A stretch of 64,000 bases of DNA from Betaproteobacteria bacterium. Its GTDB lineage: Bacteria; Pseudomonadota; Gammaproteobacteria; Burkholderiales; Rhodocyclaceae. The stretch is from assembly GCA_004295105.1 (NCBI GenBank), contig SHNC01000215.1:1-64000 (forward strand). Direction: 5' to 3'. The notes beneath the pieces are model-generated. The model saw nothing but the letters and a program-made list of their open reading frames with translations, was not told where the DNA came from and made no database searches. The position numbers and the translations under genes were made by a program. Positions within the stretch are counted from its first letter, which is position 1. Each line of letters begins with the position of its first letter. Shown piece by piece: positions 9,582 to 18,183 of this stretch.

Positions 9582-10502
9582 TCAGCTCTGGCCCAAGCCG
9601 GTGTCGAGGGCGGCAGCTTGCGCAGCGAAGTCGTCGGGGCGCTTCTTGCGAAACGTCTCCAGATTGTTGAGCTTCCAACGCAGGGCCGGCAGTTGGGCGG
9701 CGTGCGGGCATTGCACCAGCGACCAGTCCGGTTCTGCGCGCACCAGCCCGCTCAGAAACTGCTTGTGAGCGGTGCTCAGTCGCTGTGGCAGTTCCCGCCG
9801 CAGCCTGGTGCGAGTATGCAGCAGAGTCGTCAAGGAGCAGTCCACTTCGGTCATGCCGACAAAGCCCCGCTCGTATTCGCCGGCGATGTCCTTGTCGTTG
9901 CCGAACAGCACTTCGTGCGGCGGCCGGTTGTGGCCCGCCAGATAGATCACGAAGCACTCGACCATGCCATCGCCGATGTCGCCCGACTCAAAGAGCTGCC
10001 ACACGTCGAACAGGTCGCGGGGGTGCTGCCGATCCAGCGCGGCCACCAGCTTGCTGGCGTACAGCTCATCCGGTGCCAGAACGGGCAGCGCGAACTCGAC
10101 ACCGAACAAATCGCTGGTCCTGGCGCTCAGCGGGCGCCGCTCGACGGGCAGCACGCTGCCTCGGAACACGACGTTGACCTCGATCTTCACCTGGCCGACG
10201 TCGTTCTCGACGATCAGCTTGGTGTCCCCCAGGTCCTTGGCGCGAACCAGGCGTGTCTGCACGCCCAGTGGAGCAACACGCGTGGCGATGGCGACCAGCT
10301 CCCGGTTGATGGCTTGCAGCGCTTCGTCGCGCGGCATCTGCCACGGGAGGTACACCACGTCGATGTCCACCGACAGGCGCGGCATGTCCCGCACGAAGAG
10401 ATTGATGGCCGTGCCGCCCTTCATGGCGAAGATGTCGTTGGCGAACACGTCGGGCGCAACGGCCAGCAACAGGCGAACAGTGTCCGCGTAGGTCTTATCC
10501 AT
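9582..10502 (-). CDS. AbiEii-type nucleotidyltransferase toxin
   Basis: A 306-residue protein of the AbiEii/COG2253 group, the toxin of type IV AbiE systems, which are bacteriostatic and can cause abortive infection. The nucleotidyltransferase signature is seen at the N terminus: GGTAINLF (about 29-36) followed by the DxD pair in LSVDIDVVY (Asp46 and Asp48), with a later ELYASKLVA segment. The start overlaps the end of the upstream antitoxin gene by eight bases, the usual arrangement for an antitoxin-toxin operon. Confidence 0.85.
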   Translation of the reverse strand: MDKTYADTVRLLLAVAPDVFANDIFAMKGGTAINLFVRDMPRLSVDIDVVYLPWQMPRDEALQAINRELVAIATRVAPLGVQTRLVRAKDLGDTKLIVENDVGQVKIEVNVVFRGSVLPVERRPLSARTSDLFGVEFALPVLAPDELYASKLVAALDRQHPRDLFDVWQLFESGDIGDGMVECFVIYLAGHNRPPHEVLFGNDKDIAGEYERGFVGMTEVDCSLTTLLHTRTRLRRELPQRLSTAHKQFLSGLVRAEPDWSLVQCPHAAQLPALRWKLNNLETFRKKRPDDFAAQAAALDTGLGQS

Positions 10503-11253
10503 GAGACTTCAGGCTCAGCAGGGTGCCATCATCGAGCCTGCTCATCCAGCGCATGTCGCTGCCGGTGCGAACCGGGTACTGTTCAAGCAGGGCGTCGACA
10601 TCCACGAGGCTGGTCTCGCGCGCCCAGGTGAGGAACAGGCGCACGGCCTTCACGCTGGTGCAGCAGGACAGCAGCTGTCCGAGCAAATCCTTGCGGGGGG
10701 AACGCAGTCCATCAAAGAGGTTGCGGGCCTCCTCGAGGCTCTGCCTGACGCCGGCCTCGTACAGCAGCTCCAGAACGGCACGCTCGGGTGCGGCCACCCG
10801 CAGACCCTCGGGCATGCCGGGCTGCGTGGTCAAGGTCTTGCTGGCCAGCGCCATGTCCGGCCAGTCGAACAGGCGGGCGTGGACATAGCGGGCCGGAAAG
10901 CGCGAAGTGAACCAGGCCGGCAACGCGAAACGACCGTCGCCCCACAGTACCAGTGTCTCCCGGCTGCCCAGGTTGTGCCGCACCCCCTGCAGGGCCAGGG
11001 CGCTCTTGCCGCCGACGTGCAGGCCGGGCACGCGCTGTTGCAGGAACTTCAGCGCACCGTAGACCCCGAATTCATCATTCGGGAAGGCGTAGACGCCATG
11101 GGCCAGGCGCACGAGCCACCCGGCGTCGGCATAGTGGGCGGCGAGCTGGGGCGACACCCCGAACTGGCTCAGGATAGCAAGATCGAACGGTGCCCCGCGG
11201 GGGAGTCCCGCCTGCAGCCGCTTGATTACCTGATACCTTGAATTTCCGTCCAT
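10495..11253 (-). CDS. AbiEi-type antitoxin and autorepressor
   Basis: A 252-residue AbiEi-like protein. The N-terminal half is a winged-helix-like domain with the typical AGWLVRLAHGVYAFP motif, followed by the antitoxin domain (GGKSALALQG, LWGDGR, APERAVLELL). AbiEi neutralises AbiEii and represses its own promoter by binding inverted repeats. A matching inverted repeat lies 9-44 bases upstream of this start. The pair sits between the relaxase and the ArsR cassette and probably stabilises the ICE or protects against phage. Confidence 0.85.
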   Translation of the reverse strand: MDGNSRYQVIKRLQAGLPRGAPFDLAILSQFGVSPQLAAHYADAGWLVRLAHGVYAFPNDEFGVYGALKFLQQRVPGLHVGGKSALALQGVRHNLGSRETLVLWGDGRFALPAWFTSRFPARYVHARLFDWPDMALASKTLTTQPGMPEGLRVAAPERAVLELLYEAGVRQSLEEARNLFDGLRSPRKDLLGQLLSCCTSVKAVRLFLTWARETSLVDVDALLEQYPVRTGSDMRWMSRLDDGTLLSLKSHG

Positions 11254-11261
11254 GATTTACA

Positions 11262-11297
11262 AATAGCACAAAATCCAATCAGCTCCCTAGTGCTATT
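11262..11297 (-). promoter_or_regulatory. Inverted repeat operator upstream of AbiE
   Basis: AATAGCAC at 11262-11269 is the exact inverse of GTGCTATT at 11290-11297, and a third partial copy (AATAGCA) follows at about 11316. It is placed directly before the antitoxin start, as expected for AbiEi autoregulation. Function inferred. Confidence 0.55.
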
Positions 11298-11735
11298 GCA
11301 GTGACGTGCACGGAAAATAGCATCATGATTTATTTATAATGCCGCATCTAATCACCACACAATCCAAACCGACCCGGCTCTGCCAGCCGCAACCCTCCCT
11401 CCTGATCGCGGTCTATGCTGGAGGGCAAGTCACCACCGGCCGCTCCGCGAGGTGAGGCACCATTGAAGCCGAGGCATATGAAGGGGCTGCTCACGAAACG
11501 GAAAACATCGTACGCCAAGGACGCGAGACGTCAGGTTAAGACCATAGACGCTGCGCCAGGCGCGTCAGGGAGTGCGGAAGTCGTCCCTACTCTGACGCAC
11601 TTTCCCAGTTCGGCCTGACATTAGGTTGAGGTATGCCCAATCCTGACGTTCGTGCGCTAGGGCGCCGAGCGGCTGCGCGGCTGCGCGCCAATGATATGAG
11701 TGGAAATTTATATGTGTGACTACTAATATGAAGGC
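11298..11735. other. Gene-free stretch before the ArsR cassette
   Basis: About 440 bases with no convincing gene; a 67-codon reading frame at 11415-11618 has no recognisable motif and poor start context. The last part holds three copies of ATATG at 11694, 11710 and 11726, spaced exactly 16 bases apart, ending six bases before the ArsR start. These may be binding sites for the regulator encoded next. Confidence 0.4.
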
Positions 11736-12098
11736 ATGAAGTTTCCAGAACACGATCAAGCGCAAATCATCCCGGCGCTCAAAGTGCTGGGCGAACCCAA
11801 TCGCCTTCGGATCTTGTGTGGTTTGGGGCTCGAATGCCGCCCGGTGACGGACATCATCAACGCGACAGGCCTGGGGCAGACCAACGTCTCCTTTCACCTG
11901 CGCGTGTTGCGGGACGCGGGATTCGTCCGTGCCGAGCGGCGCGGGGCGTTCATCTACTACTGCCTCGCCGATGCCGAGTTGCTGCGCATCCTGCACGATC
12001 TGAAGCTCTGGCTGGACGTGCGTCAAGCCATCCAGGCCGATCAGGTCGCCCGGCCGGTCAAGCATGTGGCATTGGCGAAAACCAGGGAGGAAACGTGA
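11736..12098 (+). CDS. ArsR/SmtB-family transcriptional regulator
   Basis: A 120-residue winged-helix repressor. The ArsR fold covers residues about 8-95: LGEPNRLRILCGL, the recognition helix NATGLGQTNVSFHLRVLRDAGFV, and the wing RRGAFIYYCLAD. The cysteine in CGLGLECRP is a possible metal ligand, but no full ELCVCDL motif is present, so the inducer is unknown. It heads a run of five same-strand genes (SHOCT protein, methyltransferase, Met-rich protein, GDCCVxC protein) with overlapping or close junctions, which it probably controls. Confidence 0.9.
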   Translation: MKFPEHDQAQIIPALKVLGEPNRLRILCGLGLECRPVTDIINATGLGQTNVSFHLRVLRDAGFVRAERRGAFIYYCLADAELLRILHDLKLWLDVRQAIQADQVARPVKHVALAKTREET

Positions 12099-12100
12099 TC

Positions 12101-12328
12101 ATGTGGCCGCATGGACCGTGGGAGTGGTTTCCGTTGATGTGGATTTTCCCCCTGATCTTTCTGGTCGTGATGCTGCTCTTTCTTTTCCGCGGGGCAGGCT
12201 GGCCGATGTGCGGCGGCCGCGGAATGCGTGACAAAGAAGCCAGCGCACGGGAAATCCTCGACCGGCGTTATGCCCGAGGGGAGGTCAGCCAGGAGGAATA
12301 CCAACGGATGAGAAAGGAACTCGAGTGA
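12101..12328 (+). CDS. Small membrane protein with SHOCT domain
   Basis: A 75-residue protein with one hydrophobic segment (about 8-28, WFPLMWIFPLIFLVVMLLFLF) and a C-terminal SHOCT motif (AREILDRRYARGEVSQEEYQRMRKELE region). SHOCT tails are short oligomerisation modules common in envelope proteins of metal and stress loci. The ATG at 12101 has GGAGG ten bases upstream; an earlier GTG at 12095 overlaps the arsR stop and is possible. The specific function is unknown. Confidence 0.8.
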   Translation: MWPHGPWEWFPLMWIFPLIFLVVMLLFLFRGAGWPMCGGRGMRDKEASAREILDRRYARGEVSQEEYQRMRKELE

Positions 12329-12927
12329 TGTTGCAGGACCGGTTATTCCCGGCCACGGCGATGCCTGACCACGACTGGTGGCAAGCCTTGTGGCCCGATC
12401 CCGATGGCGTCATCCGGACCTTGCGCATCGAGCCGGGCATGGCGGTGGTCGATCTGGGCTGCGGCGACGGCTACTTCACTGCCGCCATGGCGCGGCAAGC
12501 CGCGCCGGGAGCTGTCATCGGGCTCGATCTTGATCCAGCGATGCTGGAACAGGCCAAAATCTCCTGCAAGGCGTTGACGAACTGCGCTTGGCAACTCGGT
12601 GACGCGATGGCGTTGTCACGCTTGATCCCAGCCCCGGTCGACTATGTTCTGATCGCCAATACATTTCACGGCGTACCGGACAAAACGGCCCTGGCCCGGG
12701 AGATTGCCGCCACCTTAAAGCCCGGCGGGCGTTTCGCCATCGTCAATTGGTATCCCATCCCGCGCGAACAAACGCCTGTGCTGGACAAGCCCCGTGGCCC
12801 TGGGACGGAATTTCGCATGTCCCCCAAACAGATCCGTGCGGCAGTTGAACCGGCTGGCTTCGCGCTGGAAGGCCTGGTCGAACTGCCTCCCTATCACTAC
12901 GGGGCGATCTTTGTACGCACCCAATGA
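12328..12927 (+). CDS. Class I SAM-dependent methyltransferase
   Basis: A 199-residue methyltransferase with SAM motif I VVDLGCGDGYFTAAMA (about 34-49), acidic loop GLDLDPAML and a motif IV-like PVDYVLIANTFHG. The start codon shares its A with the stop of the preceding gene (TGATG), so translation is probably coupled. It lacks the cysteine set expected of arsenite methyltransferase ArsM, so arsenic methylation should not be assumed even though an ArsR gene leads the cassette. Confidence 0.82.
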   Translation: MLQDRLFPATAMPDHDWWQALWPDPDGVIRTLRIEPGMAVVDLGCGDGYFTAAMARQAAPGAVIGLDLDPAMLEQAKISCKALTNCAWQLGDAMALSRLIPAPVDYVLIANTFHGVPDKTALAREIAATLKPGGRFAIVNWYPIPREQTPVLDKPRGPGTEFRMSPKQIRAAVEPAGFALEGLVELPPYHYGAIFVRTQ

Positions 12928-12993
12928 GCGAGTACGGTCTGAAAACACTTAGCGGAAGGCGGACCAACCCGCCCATCCACCAGGAGAATCACC

Positions 12994-13302
12994 ATGGAAT
13001 CGAAAGACCAGGACACCAAAGCAAGCAACGAATCGCAGCCCGAACAAGGCGGCGGCTCGAACCCGATGGTGATGGGCATGATGATGAGCCAAATGGGCTC
13101 AGGTGGTGAAAGCCCCATGGCCATGATGCAGAAAATGATGGGGCAGACGGGCCAGGCCAAGCCCGGTGCTGACCGAGAGCCGCCGATGCAGCAGACCACC
13201 GCAATGGCGACGTTCGTGGCAGGGCAAAGTCAACCTTCGGGCGCAGGCATCCCCAACGTAATGAGGGGGGCTCTTCACTGCTCAGAATTGAGGTTCCCAT
13301 GA
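12994..13302 (+). CDS. Methionine-rich small protein of unknown function
   Basis: A 102-residue soluble protein with 15 methionines, grouped in MVMGMMMSQMG and MAMMQKMMG (about 25-60). The rest is polar and Gln/Gly-rich, so most of the chain may be disordered. Clusters of methionine can bind soft metals such as Cu(I), which would suit the ArsR-led cassette, but that is inference. A GGAGA ribosome site precedes the ATG. The stop overlaps the start of the next gene as ATGA. Confidence 0.6.
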   Translation: MESKDQDTKASNESQPEQGGGSNPMVMGMMMSQMGSGGESPMAMMQKMMGQTGQAKPGADREPPMQQTTAMATFVAGQSQPSGAGIPNVMRGALHCSELRFP

Positions 13303-13511
13303 GCGGCGTTGTCCTCGAATCGGTGCTGACATGCCCACAATGCGGATTCGCCAAGCGGGAAATCATGCCCACGGATGCCTGCCAGTTCTACTACGAATGC
13401 ACCAACTGCAAGGCGCTGTTGCGTCCCGATCCCGGTGACTGCTGCGTGTTCTGCTCGTTCGGATCGGTTCCATGCCCGCCGATCCAGCAGCAGCGGGGAT
13501 GCTGCGGGTAG
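13299..13511 (+). CDS. GDCCVxC-domain small cysteine-rich protein
   Basis: A 70-residue protein with ten or more cysteines: CPQCGF near the N terminus, CTNCKA, the family signature GDCCVFCSFG and a terminal CCG. It belongs to the GDCCVxC (seleno)protein family; some members use selenocysteine at the signature, while here both signature positions are ordinary TGC codons. A thiol-redox or soft-metal-binding role fits the cassette led by ArsR. It is coupled to the Met-rich gene by a four-base overlap. Confidence 0.85.
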   Translation: MSGVVLESVLTCPQCGFAKREIMPTDACQFYYECTNCKALLRPDPGDCCVFCSFGSVPCPPIQQQRGCCG

Positions 13512-13544
13512 GTCTTAGCGTACGATTTTTTCCCGTTTCGTGAG

Positions 13545-13925
13545 ATGCCCCCTATGAACATGACCACCAACACGCACAACGGGCGCTGGAACCACCGGCT
13601 GGGTCGGGGGGCTGGCCGTGCCTGGCGTGGATACCTGCGCCGCGAGGTGCGTACCGCCGGCTGGCTGGTGACGCGCGGGGTGCCTGCGGGCGCGACCACG
13701 GCGGCGCTCTGGATCGTCAAGCTCGCCGTGCTCGGTGCGCTGCTCTACTCCGCGTTCTGGCTGGCCCTGCTGCTTGCCTTTGCGGTGACTGCTGCATGGC
13801 TCGTGCAGCACGACGACCCTGATCAAGAGGAACCGCAACCCGAGTGGAGGGAAGGCCCCAACGGCTTCGGGCTTTATGACAAGAGCGACTGGCGCATCGA
13901 CCCGCATGTGACCGACGACGACTGA
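13545..13925 (+). CDS. ICE membrane protein, DUF3742 family
   Basis: A 126-residue protein with a basic N-terminal part (LGRGAGRAWRGYLRRE), two close hydrophobic segments (about 50-85) and the family-typical end GPNGFGLYDKSDWRIDPH. DUF3742 proteins occur beside the TraG-like gene in PFGI/ICEclc-type elements, as here, where it converges with that gene. It may have a role in transfer or entry exclusion, but none is proven. In-frame ATGs at 13554 and 13560 are alternative starts. Confidence 0.78.
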   Translation: MPPMNMTTNTHNGRWNHRLGRGAGRAWRGYLRREVRTAGWLVTRGVPAGATTAALWIVKLAVLGALLYSAFWLALLLAFAVTAAWLVQHDDPDQEEPQPEWREGPNGFGLYDKSDWRIDPHVTDDD

Positions 13926-13932
13926 ACGGCAG

Positions 13933-15456
13933 TCACTTCTTCGATACGGCGCTCATTGCCATGCCAGCGCCACGCCCCCCAGCGCCTTTGGCGTCCGAGG
14001 TGGCGGTGGACAACCCCTGCACGATATTTCCCGTGCGCACGCCTGCCCAGGCCAATGCCATCACCCAGAATGTCGGCAGCACGATGAACATCATCGCCAT
14101 GACGAAGTTCAGCAGCATGTCGCCAAAGGCGTTGTTCAGACCGATCAGCGGATCAAAGTTCGCGTGAGGCGAATCCGCACCAAACCCCCGGCCATAGAGC
14201 GCGTCCAGGAGTGTGCTGTCGAGCCAGCGCGCGAGCTGGAACCAGACATCCACGAAGAACAGCGCGAACTGAACGCAGCTCACGGTCACCGCCGTCTTCA
14301 GGTCATAGGTGCCGATCAGCAGCACCAGCGGGATACAAATGACGAGCGCCACCTTGAGCATCGTCAGCACCATCGGCAACGCCTGGCGCACCACGTCCAT
14401 CGCGGGGAAAAAGCCCAGCGCGCCGACGGTCAGCCCCAGGTCGCTCGCGCCGCGCGTGACGATGTTCGGCAGTGTCCTTTCGATCTGGCCACCGTAGTCG
14501 GTGTAGATGGCGCCCTGATTCATCCTCTGCTGCCGCGGTGAGACGACGGCGCGGATCACGGAGTCATTGACCTCGCTTTGCGACAGGAAGCCCACCCAGC
14601 GCCCGATGCGGCTCAGCAGGTCCGGGGCGACCTCTGCCAGCAGCCGGCTGCGCAGTCCCTCGCCGCCATCGGTCCACCACTGCCGGCAGGACGGATAGCC
14701 GCCGCCGCTGTCCACCTGTGCCAGCCCTGCATCGCGGGTCGCGTCGTAGGGCCAGGCCGTGCGTGGGGTCTTGGAGCGATAGGTGTCGTAGAAGCCAGGC
14801 GTGTCGAGGAAGTAACTCGACCCGATCCAGGTGACGTCGTTCATCTGCTCGTCCGAGAGTGTCGGCCGGTTCATGAACAGCTTGGCGCGCGACGGCCCGT
14901 AGCAGTCGTGCGTGAAGTCGGCGACCTCCTGTGCCAAGACTGGATCATCGATGCGCGTGGCATCGACATCCATGCGAATTTGACGCAGGTCCGTGCCACA
15001 GGGAATCGCCGCCACCGCGGCGCCCGTGACCGCCTTCGAGATGGCGTGCATGAAGAACCACCACACCGGCACCAGCGCACTCTGGTTGTCGAGCGTGGTG
15101 TAGACGTTGGCCCAGCCCGTGTCGTTGGGCAGCGGGACGCTGACCTGACATTGCGCGGAGCGCGTGGTGTCGAACTTGATCGTGGCGAGATCCACCGGGA
15201 TGAACGGGATGCCGGCGAACAGGATGACCACGATCGCCACCCACACCCGGTTCTCGATGCGCATCGACGACAACACGCCCTTGTTCCCCTCGTCCGCGCC
15301 TTCGCTGCGGGCCTTCAGCCATTCCTGGATCACGATGACCACAAACGGCAGCGCGAACACCCCGCTGGCCACGAGGATGTTCCAGATGCCGTTATTGACC
15401 ACCCAGGCCACCAGCGTCAGGTAATACTCCAGGTAGTCCGTGGTGTAGAGCGTCAT
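13933..15456 (-). CDS. TraG N-terminal-like mating-pair protein
   Basis: A 507-residue inner-membrane protein of the TraG_N family. There are hydrophobic segments at about 25-45, 75-95 and several at 350-475, and a large periplasmic loop between them (about 100-340). In F-like and PFL_47xx systems this protein supports pilus assembly and mating-pair stabilisation. It is the last gene of the leftward block that contains PFL_4709, 4710 and 4711 homologues, with a 15-base gap to the gene upstream. Confidence 0.85.
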   Translation of the reverse strand: MTLYTTDYLEYYLTLVAWVVNNGIWNILVASGVFALPFVVIVIQEWLKARSEGADEGNKGVLSSMRIENRVWVAIVVILFAGIPFIPVDLATIKFDTTRSAQCQVSVPLPNDTGWANVYTTLDNQSALVPVWWFFMHAISKAVTGAAVAAIPCGTDLRQIRMDVDATRIDDPVLAQEVADFTHDCYGPSRAKLFMNRPTLSDEQMNDVTWIGSSYFLDTPGFYDTYRSKTPRTAWPYDATRDAGLAQVDSGGGYPSCRQWWTDGGEGLRSRLLAEVAPDLLSRIGRWVGFLSQSEVNDSVIRAVVSPRQQRMNQGAIYTDYGGQIERTLPNIVTRGASDLGLTVGALGFFPAMDVVRQALPMVLTMLKVALVICIPLVLLIGTYDLKTAVTVSCVQFALFFVDVWFQLARWLDSTLLDALYGRGFGADSPHANFDPLIGLNNAFGDMLLNFVMAMMFIVLPTFWVMALAWAGVRTGNIVQGLSTATSDAKGAGGRGAGMAMSAVSKK

Positions 15457-15471
15457 GCCTGCCTCCGGGTC

Positions 15472-15825
15472 TCAGCCGTGCCGCATCAGTTGGCTCACTT
15501 CCAGCGCGAGCACGGAGATCACGGCCGCGATCTCCGTGCGCAGCAGGCGCTGATGCGTCGCGCGGGCGGACTCACGCCGCAACAGGCGCCGACGCATCCA
15601 CCACCAGCCGTAAGCCGTCGCTCCGTAGAGGCACAGCCGCCACACCAAGAAGTAGCCGGCGTGCGCCTGCAGCCAGTGCTGCCAGCCCTCGACGCCGCCG
15701 ACCACGTGGACGCCGACGATGTTCACCGCCGCCGCGGCAGCCACCAGCAGCAGGGTGCACAGCAGCGCCACGCCGACGCGGCGGTTGAACAGCCATGCCC
15801 GCCGCGGCCAGGCCAGTCGGTTCAT
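15472..15825 (-). CDS. Small ICE-associated membrane protein
   Basis: A 117-residue protein with three hydrophobic segments (about 17-40, 55-75, 95-112) and a very basic stretch of arginines between them. I do not recognise a named family. It sits in the expected place for the unnamed gene between PFL_4711 and TraG_N in this ICE family, and its start overlaps the upstream stop by four bases (ATGA), so it is part of the transfer operon. Confidence 0.7.
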   Translation of the reverse strand: MNRLAWPRRAWLFNRRVGVALLCTLLLVAAAAAVNIVGVHVVGGVEGWQHWLQAHAGYFLVWRLCLYGATAYGWWWMRRRLLRRESARATHQRLLRTEIAAVISVLALEVSQLMRHG

Positions 15826-17228
15826 GGCGTACTGCTCCGCGGCTTCTGGACTTCCCGCAGCCGGTCGCGCGTGGTGTCACCCTCGAACACGCCGCGCGAA
15901 CCGGCAGCGCGGGTGCTGTGGCGCTGGATGATCGCCATCGCCGAGTTGCCGGCCAGGGTGCGGCGCAGCTCCAGCTCGGTCTTAAGGTTGTTGATCTCCT
16001 GTTCCAACGCGCTGTTCTCCTGGTCGACCGCCTGCACGGCCAGCTCGTTGGCGGCGACGTTCGGCTCCTTCTTGCCGGTGAGCAACGTGCGTTGCAGCAG
16101 CAAGGCCTTCTCCAGCACGCTGGACAGCGCCGCCTCCGACGCCAGGCGCTTGCCCAGCACGTCCTGATCGGGTTCGTCACGGAGGGCCTCGATCACGCCA
16201 CGGGTGATCGGCAGCGAGCTGCTGCCGGCCGTGTCGAGATTGGCCGGCGTCGTCGGTCGGGCGCCCGACACCAGTTCCTGCAGCACCTGCAGCTTGGTCT
16301 CGTACTCTTCCTGGATCACCGGCGTGAGTCCGACGCCAGGCGTGGTCTGGGTCTTCGTGCAGTTTTCGCAGGTGCGTTGCTCGCGTTCGCCCAGCACCCG
16401 GTTCGCAAAGGCCGCGGCCTCGCCAGGCGACGACCATGTCTGGCAGGTCAGGCGGTTGCCGCAGGCACCACGCGCGATTGACGAGGTATCGGTCGCACTG
16501 CGCCCGTTGAGGAGGTTGTAGCCTGCGCGCGTCACGTCGCCGACCACCTTGATCGAACGCTGGCCGGCGCCGCCCGCGCTGCTGCCGCCGACCCAGGGCA
16601 CGCCGTTGTTCCCCTTGTTGGACTCGGCCTGCTCGACGGCGGAGACGGCATCTGTGCTGCCAACCGCGTCCCGCAGCGCCATCCCCTCGGCGAGCTTTTC
16701 CCAGCCCGCCTGGCCGCCAGCCATGTCCGCCATCCGATTGGCGATGGCACGGCAGGTCATCTTCGAGCGGTCGAAGTCCAGGCGCGCCTGGAGGATGCCG
16801 TTCGTCAGCAGGTTGTAGAGCCCCGGGTCGGCGCGCTGGATGATCAGGGCCGGCAGCGAGGCCACGGCGGTGGTGGCGTTCTGGATCACGTTGCTCATGA
16901 TCGTCTGGAAGCCGTTGGTGATGCCGTTGAGCTGGTTCTGCAGCGTCGTGGTGATGCTCATGTCGCCGCAGATCAGGTTGCTGTTCCAGCCGACCCCCAC
17001 GCCGATGCTCTGCATGTTCCCGGCACCACCCATAGACACGGCACGGCCGCCGCCGATGCTGTAGAGCAGATCATCGCCGATCGCGCTGCCAATGACATTC
17101 ACGCCATTGGGGTCGATGCGGGTCTGCGCCCAGGCGGCGCCGACGACCAGCGTGATGGCTGCCACGAGCAGCGTGGCCCGCAGGTGCGGCATCGCGCGGC
17201 GGAGGAAGTCAGGCGGGGAGGCGTTCAT
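15822..17228 (-). CDS. ICE protein, PFL_4711 family (TIGR03755)
   Basis: A 468-residue exported protein. A signal peptide is seen in the first 35 residues (LLVAAITLVVGAAWA-Q), followed by a mature domain starting TRIDPNGVNVIGSAIGDDLLYSIGG region, a cysteine cluster GACGNRLTCQTW and CENCTKTQ, and a helical C terminus rich in Glu/Arg. It is TraH-like in position and is thought to act in the periplasm in pilus assembly. The ATG at 17228 has GAGGAA upstream; the frame is open further but without a signal peptide. Confidence 0.87.
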   Translation of the reverse strand: MNASPPDFLRRAMPHLRATLLVAAITLVVGAAWAQTRIDPNGVNVIGSAIGDDLLYSIGGGRAVSMGGAGNMQSIGVGVGWNSNLICGDMSITTTLQNQLNGITNGFQTIMSNVIQNATTAVASLPALIIQRADPGLYNLLTNGILQARLDFDRSKMTCRAIANRMADMAGGQAGWEKLAEGMALRDAVGSTDAVSAVEQAESNKGNNGVPWVGGSSAGGAGQRSIKVVGDVTRAGYNLLNGRSATDTSSIARGACGNRLTCQTWSSPGEAAAFANRVLGEREQRTCENCTKTQTTPGVGLTPVIQEEYETKLQVLQELVSGARPTTPANLDTAGSSSLPITRGVIEALRDEPDQDVLGKRLASEAALSSVLEKALLLQRTLLTGKKEPNVAANELAVQAVDQENSALEQEINNLKTELELRRTLAGNSAMAIIQRHSTRAAGSRGVFEGDTTRDRLREVQKPRSSTP

Positions 17229-17238
17229 CGGGGGTTCC

Positions 17239-18183
17239 TCACATGAAATCGACGCTGCCGAGGAAGACTTGGCCACGGCGCCGGCAGCAGGAGTACGGCC
17301 GCCACAAGGTCCAGGCGTAGTCACCGCGCTGGGCCTGCACCCGTGGATTGCCATGGGGAAAGACCGCGCAGGAGGTGGAGAGCGTCGGCGTCAGCTCCTG
17401 CCACTTGCCCGTCGAGGCGTCGGTCTCCATCAGCGCGCCGGCCGGCCAGTAGCCGTCGCGGGCGTTGGCCAGCAGCGGCTGGTAAACGTGGATCTGGCCG
17501 CGGCGCGTCACGATGTCGCCCGCGCGCTGCGCGACCACGGCGCCGCTCATGTGGTCGTCGGTCTGGTGCAGGAAGCCACCGCGGGGATACACGTTGCCCC
17601 AGAGGTTAAGGCCGGTGCGCGTACCGATTTCGCGCAGGCTGGGAATCAGCGCTTCCGGATACGCCATCTCGGGGACGTTGTAGCGCCAGGCCAGCGTGTC
17701 GAGCGTGCTCAGCAGATACGGCATGAAGGCCGTGCCTGCGCCCTCGCAGGCGTAGCCGGAAGCGCTGGCGAACTGGCTGAACACCATCCCGGCCGGATGG
17801 CCGATGACATCGGCGTTCTTGAACCTGGCGAGGTTGTTCTCGTTGTCGTCGTTGGTCGTGCCGTCACCGCCAGCCTTGGCGGTCGGGTTGGGCATGCTCA
17901 TCGCCCTGACTTCCAGCCACGGGTTTTCGCCGGTGTTCGAGTAGCTCGACACCACCGCATCGGGAACGTAGTGGCGCACCTTGACCGAGGTGCGAACCGA
18001 GCAGCCGGATCGCCCGCAGTTCAGCCAGTAGCAGACGCCCACGACGCGGTACGCCAGGCAGTCGGACGACAACGCCGACGAGACGATGGTGGCGGTGTCC
18101 AGGGCGAACGTCGACGTGGCCATGCTCAGCAGCAGCGCGGCGACGGTGGTGTGCAGGCGCGGGCAAGCCAACCAGAGGCTCAC
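17239..18183 (-). CDS. ICE protein, PFL_4710 family (TIGR03756), TraU-like
   Basis: A 314-residue exported protein with an N-terminal signal (AALLLSMATSTFA) and many cysteines, including CLAYRVVGVCYWLNCGRSGC, which suggests disulfide bonds in the periplasm. TraU-like proteins are needed for DNA transfer in F-type systems. The start overlaps the stop of the upstream PFL_4709 gene by four bases, and the end is 10 bases before the next start. The need for disulfides fits the DsbA-like gene in the same element. Confidence 0.87.
   Translation of the reverse strand: MSLWLACPRLHTTVAALLLSMATSTFALDTATIVSSALSSDCLAYRVVGVCYWLNCGRSGCSVRTSVKVRHYVPDAVVSSYSNTGENPWLEVRAMSMPNPTAKAGGDGTTNDDNENNLARFKNADVIGHPAGMVFSQFASASGYACEGAGTAFMPYLLSTLDTLAWRYNVPEMAYPEALIPSLREIGTRTGLNLWGNVYPRGGFLHQTDDHMSGAVVAQRAGDIVTRRGQIHVYQPLLANARDGYWPAGALMETDASTGKWQELTPTLSTSCAVFPHGNPRVQAQRGDYAWTLWRPYSCCRRRGQVFLGSVDFM

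Noticed and set aside
11415..11618. A 67-codon frame between AbiE and ArsR
   Set aside because: No ribosome site of note, no motif and biased composition; not supported as a gene.
12328..12927. Assignment of the methyltransferase as arsenite methyltransferase ArsM
   Set aside because: The conserved cysteines of ArsM are not present; only the neighbouring ArsR gene suggested it.
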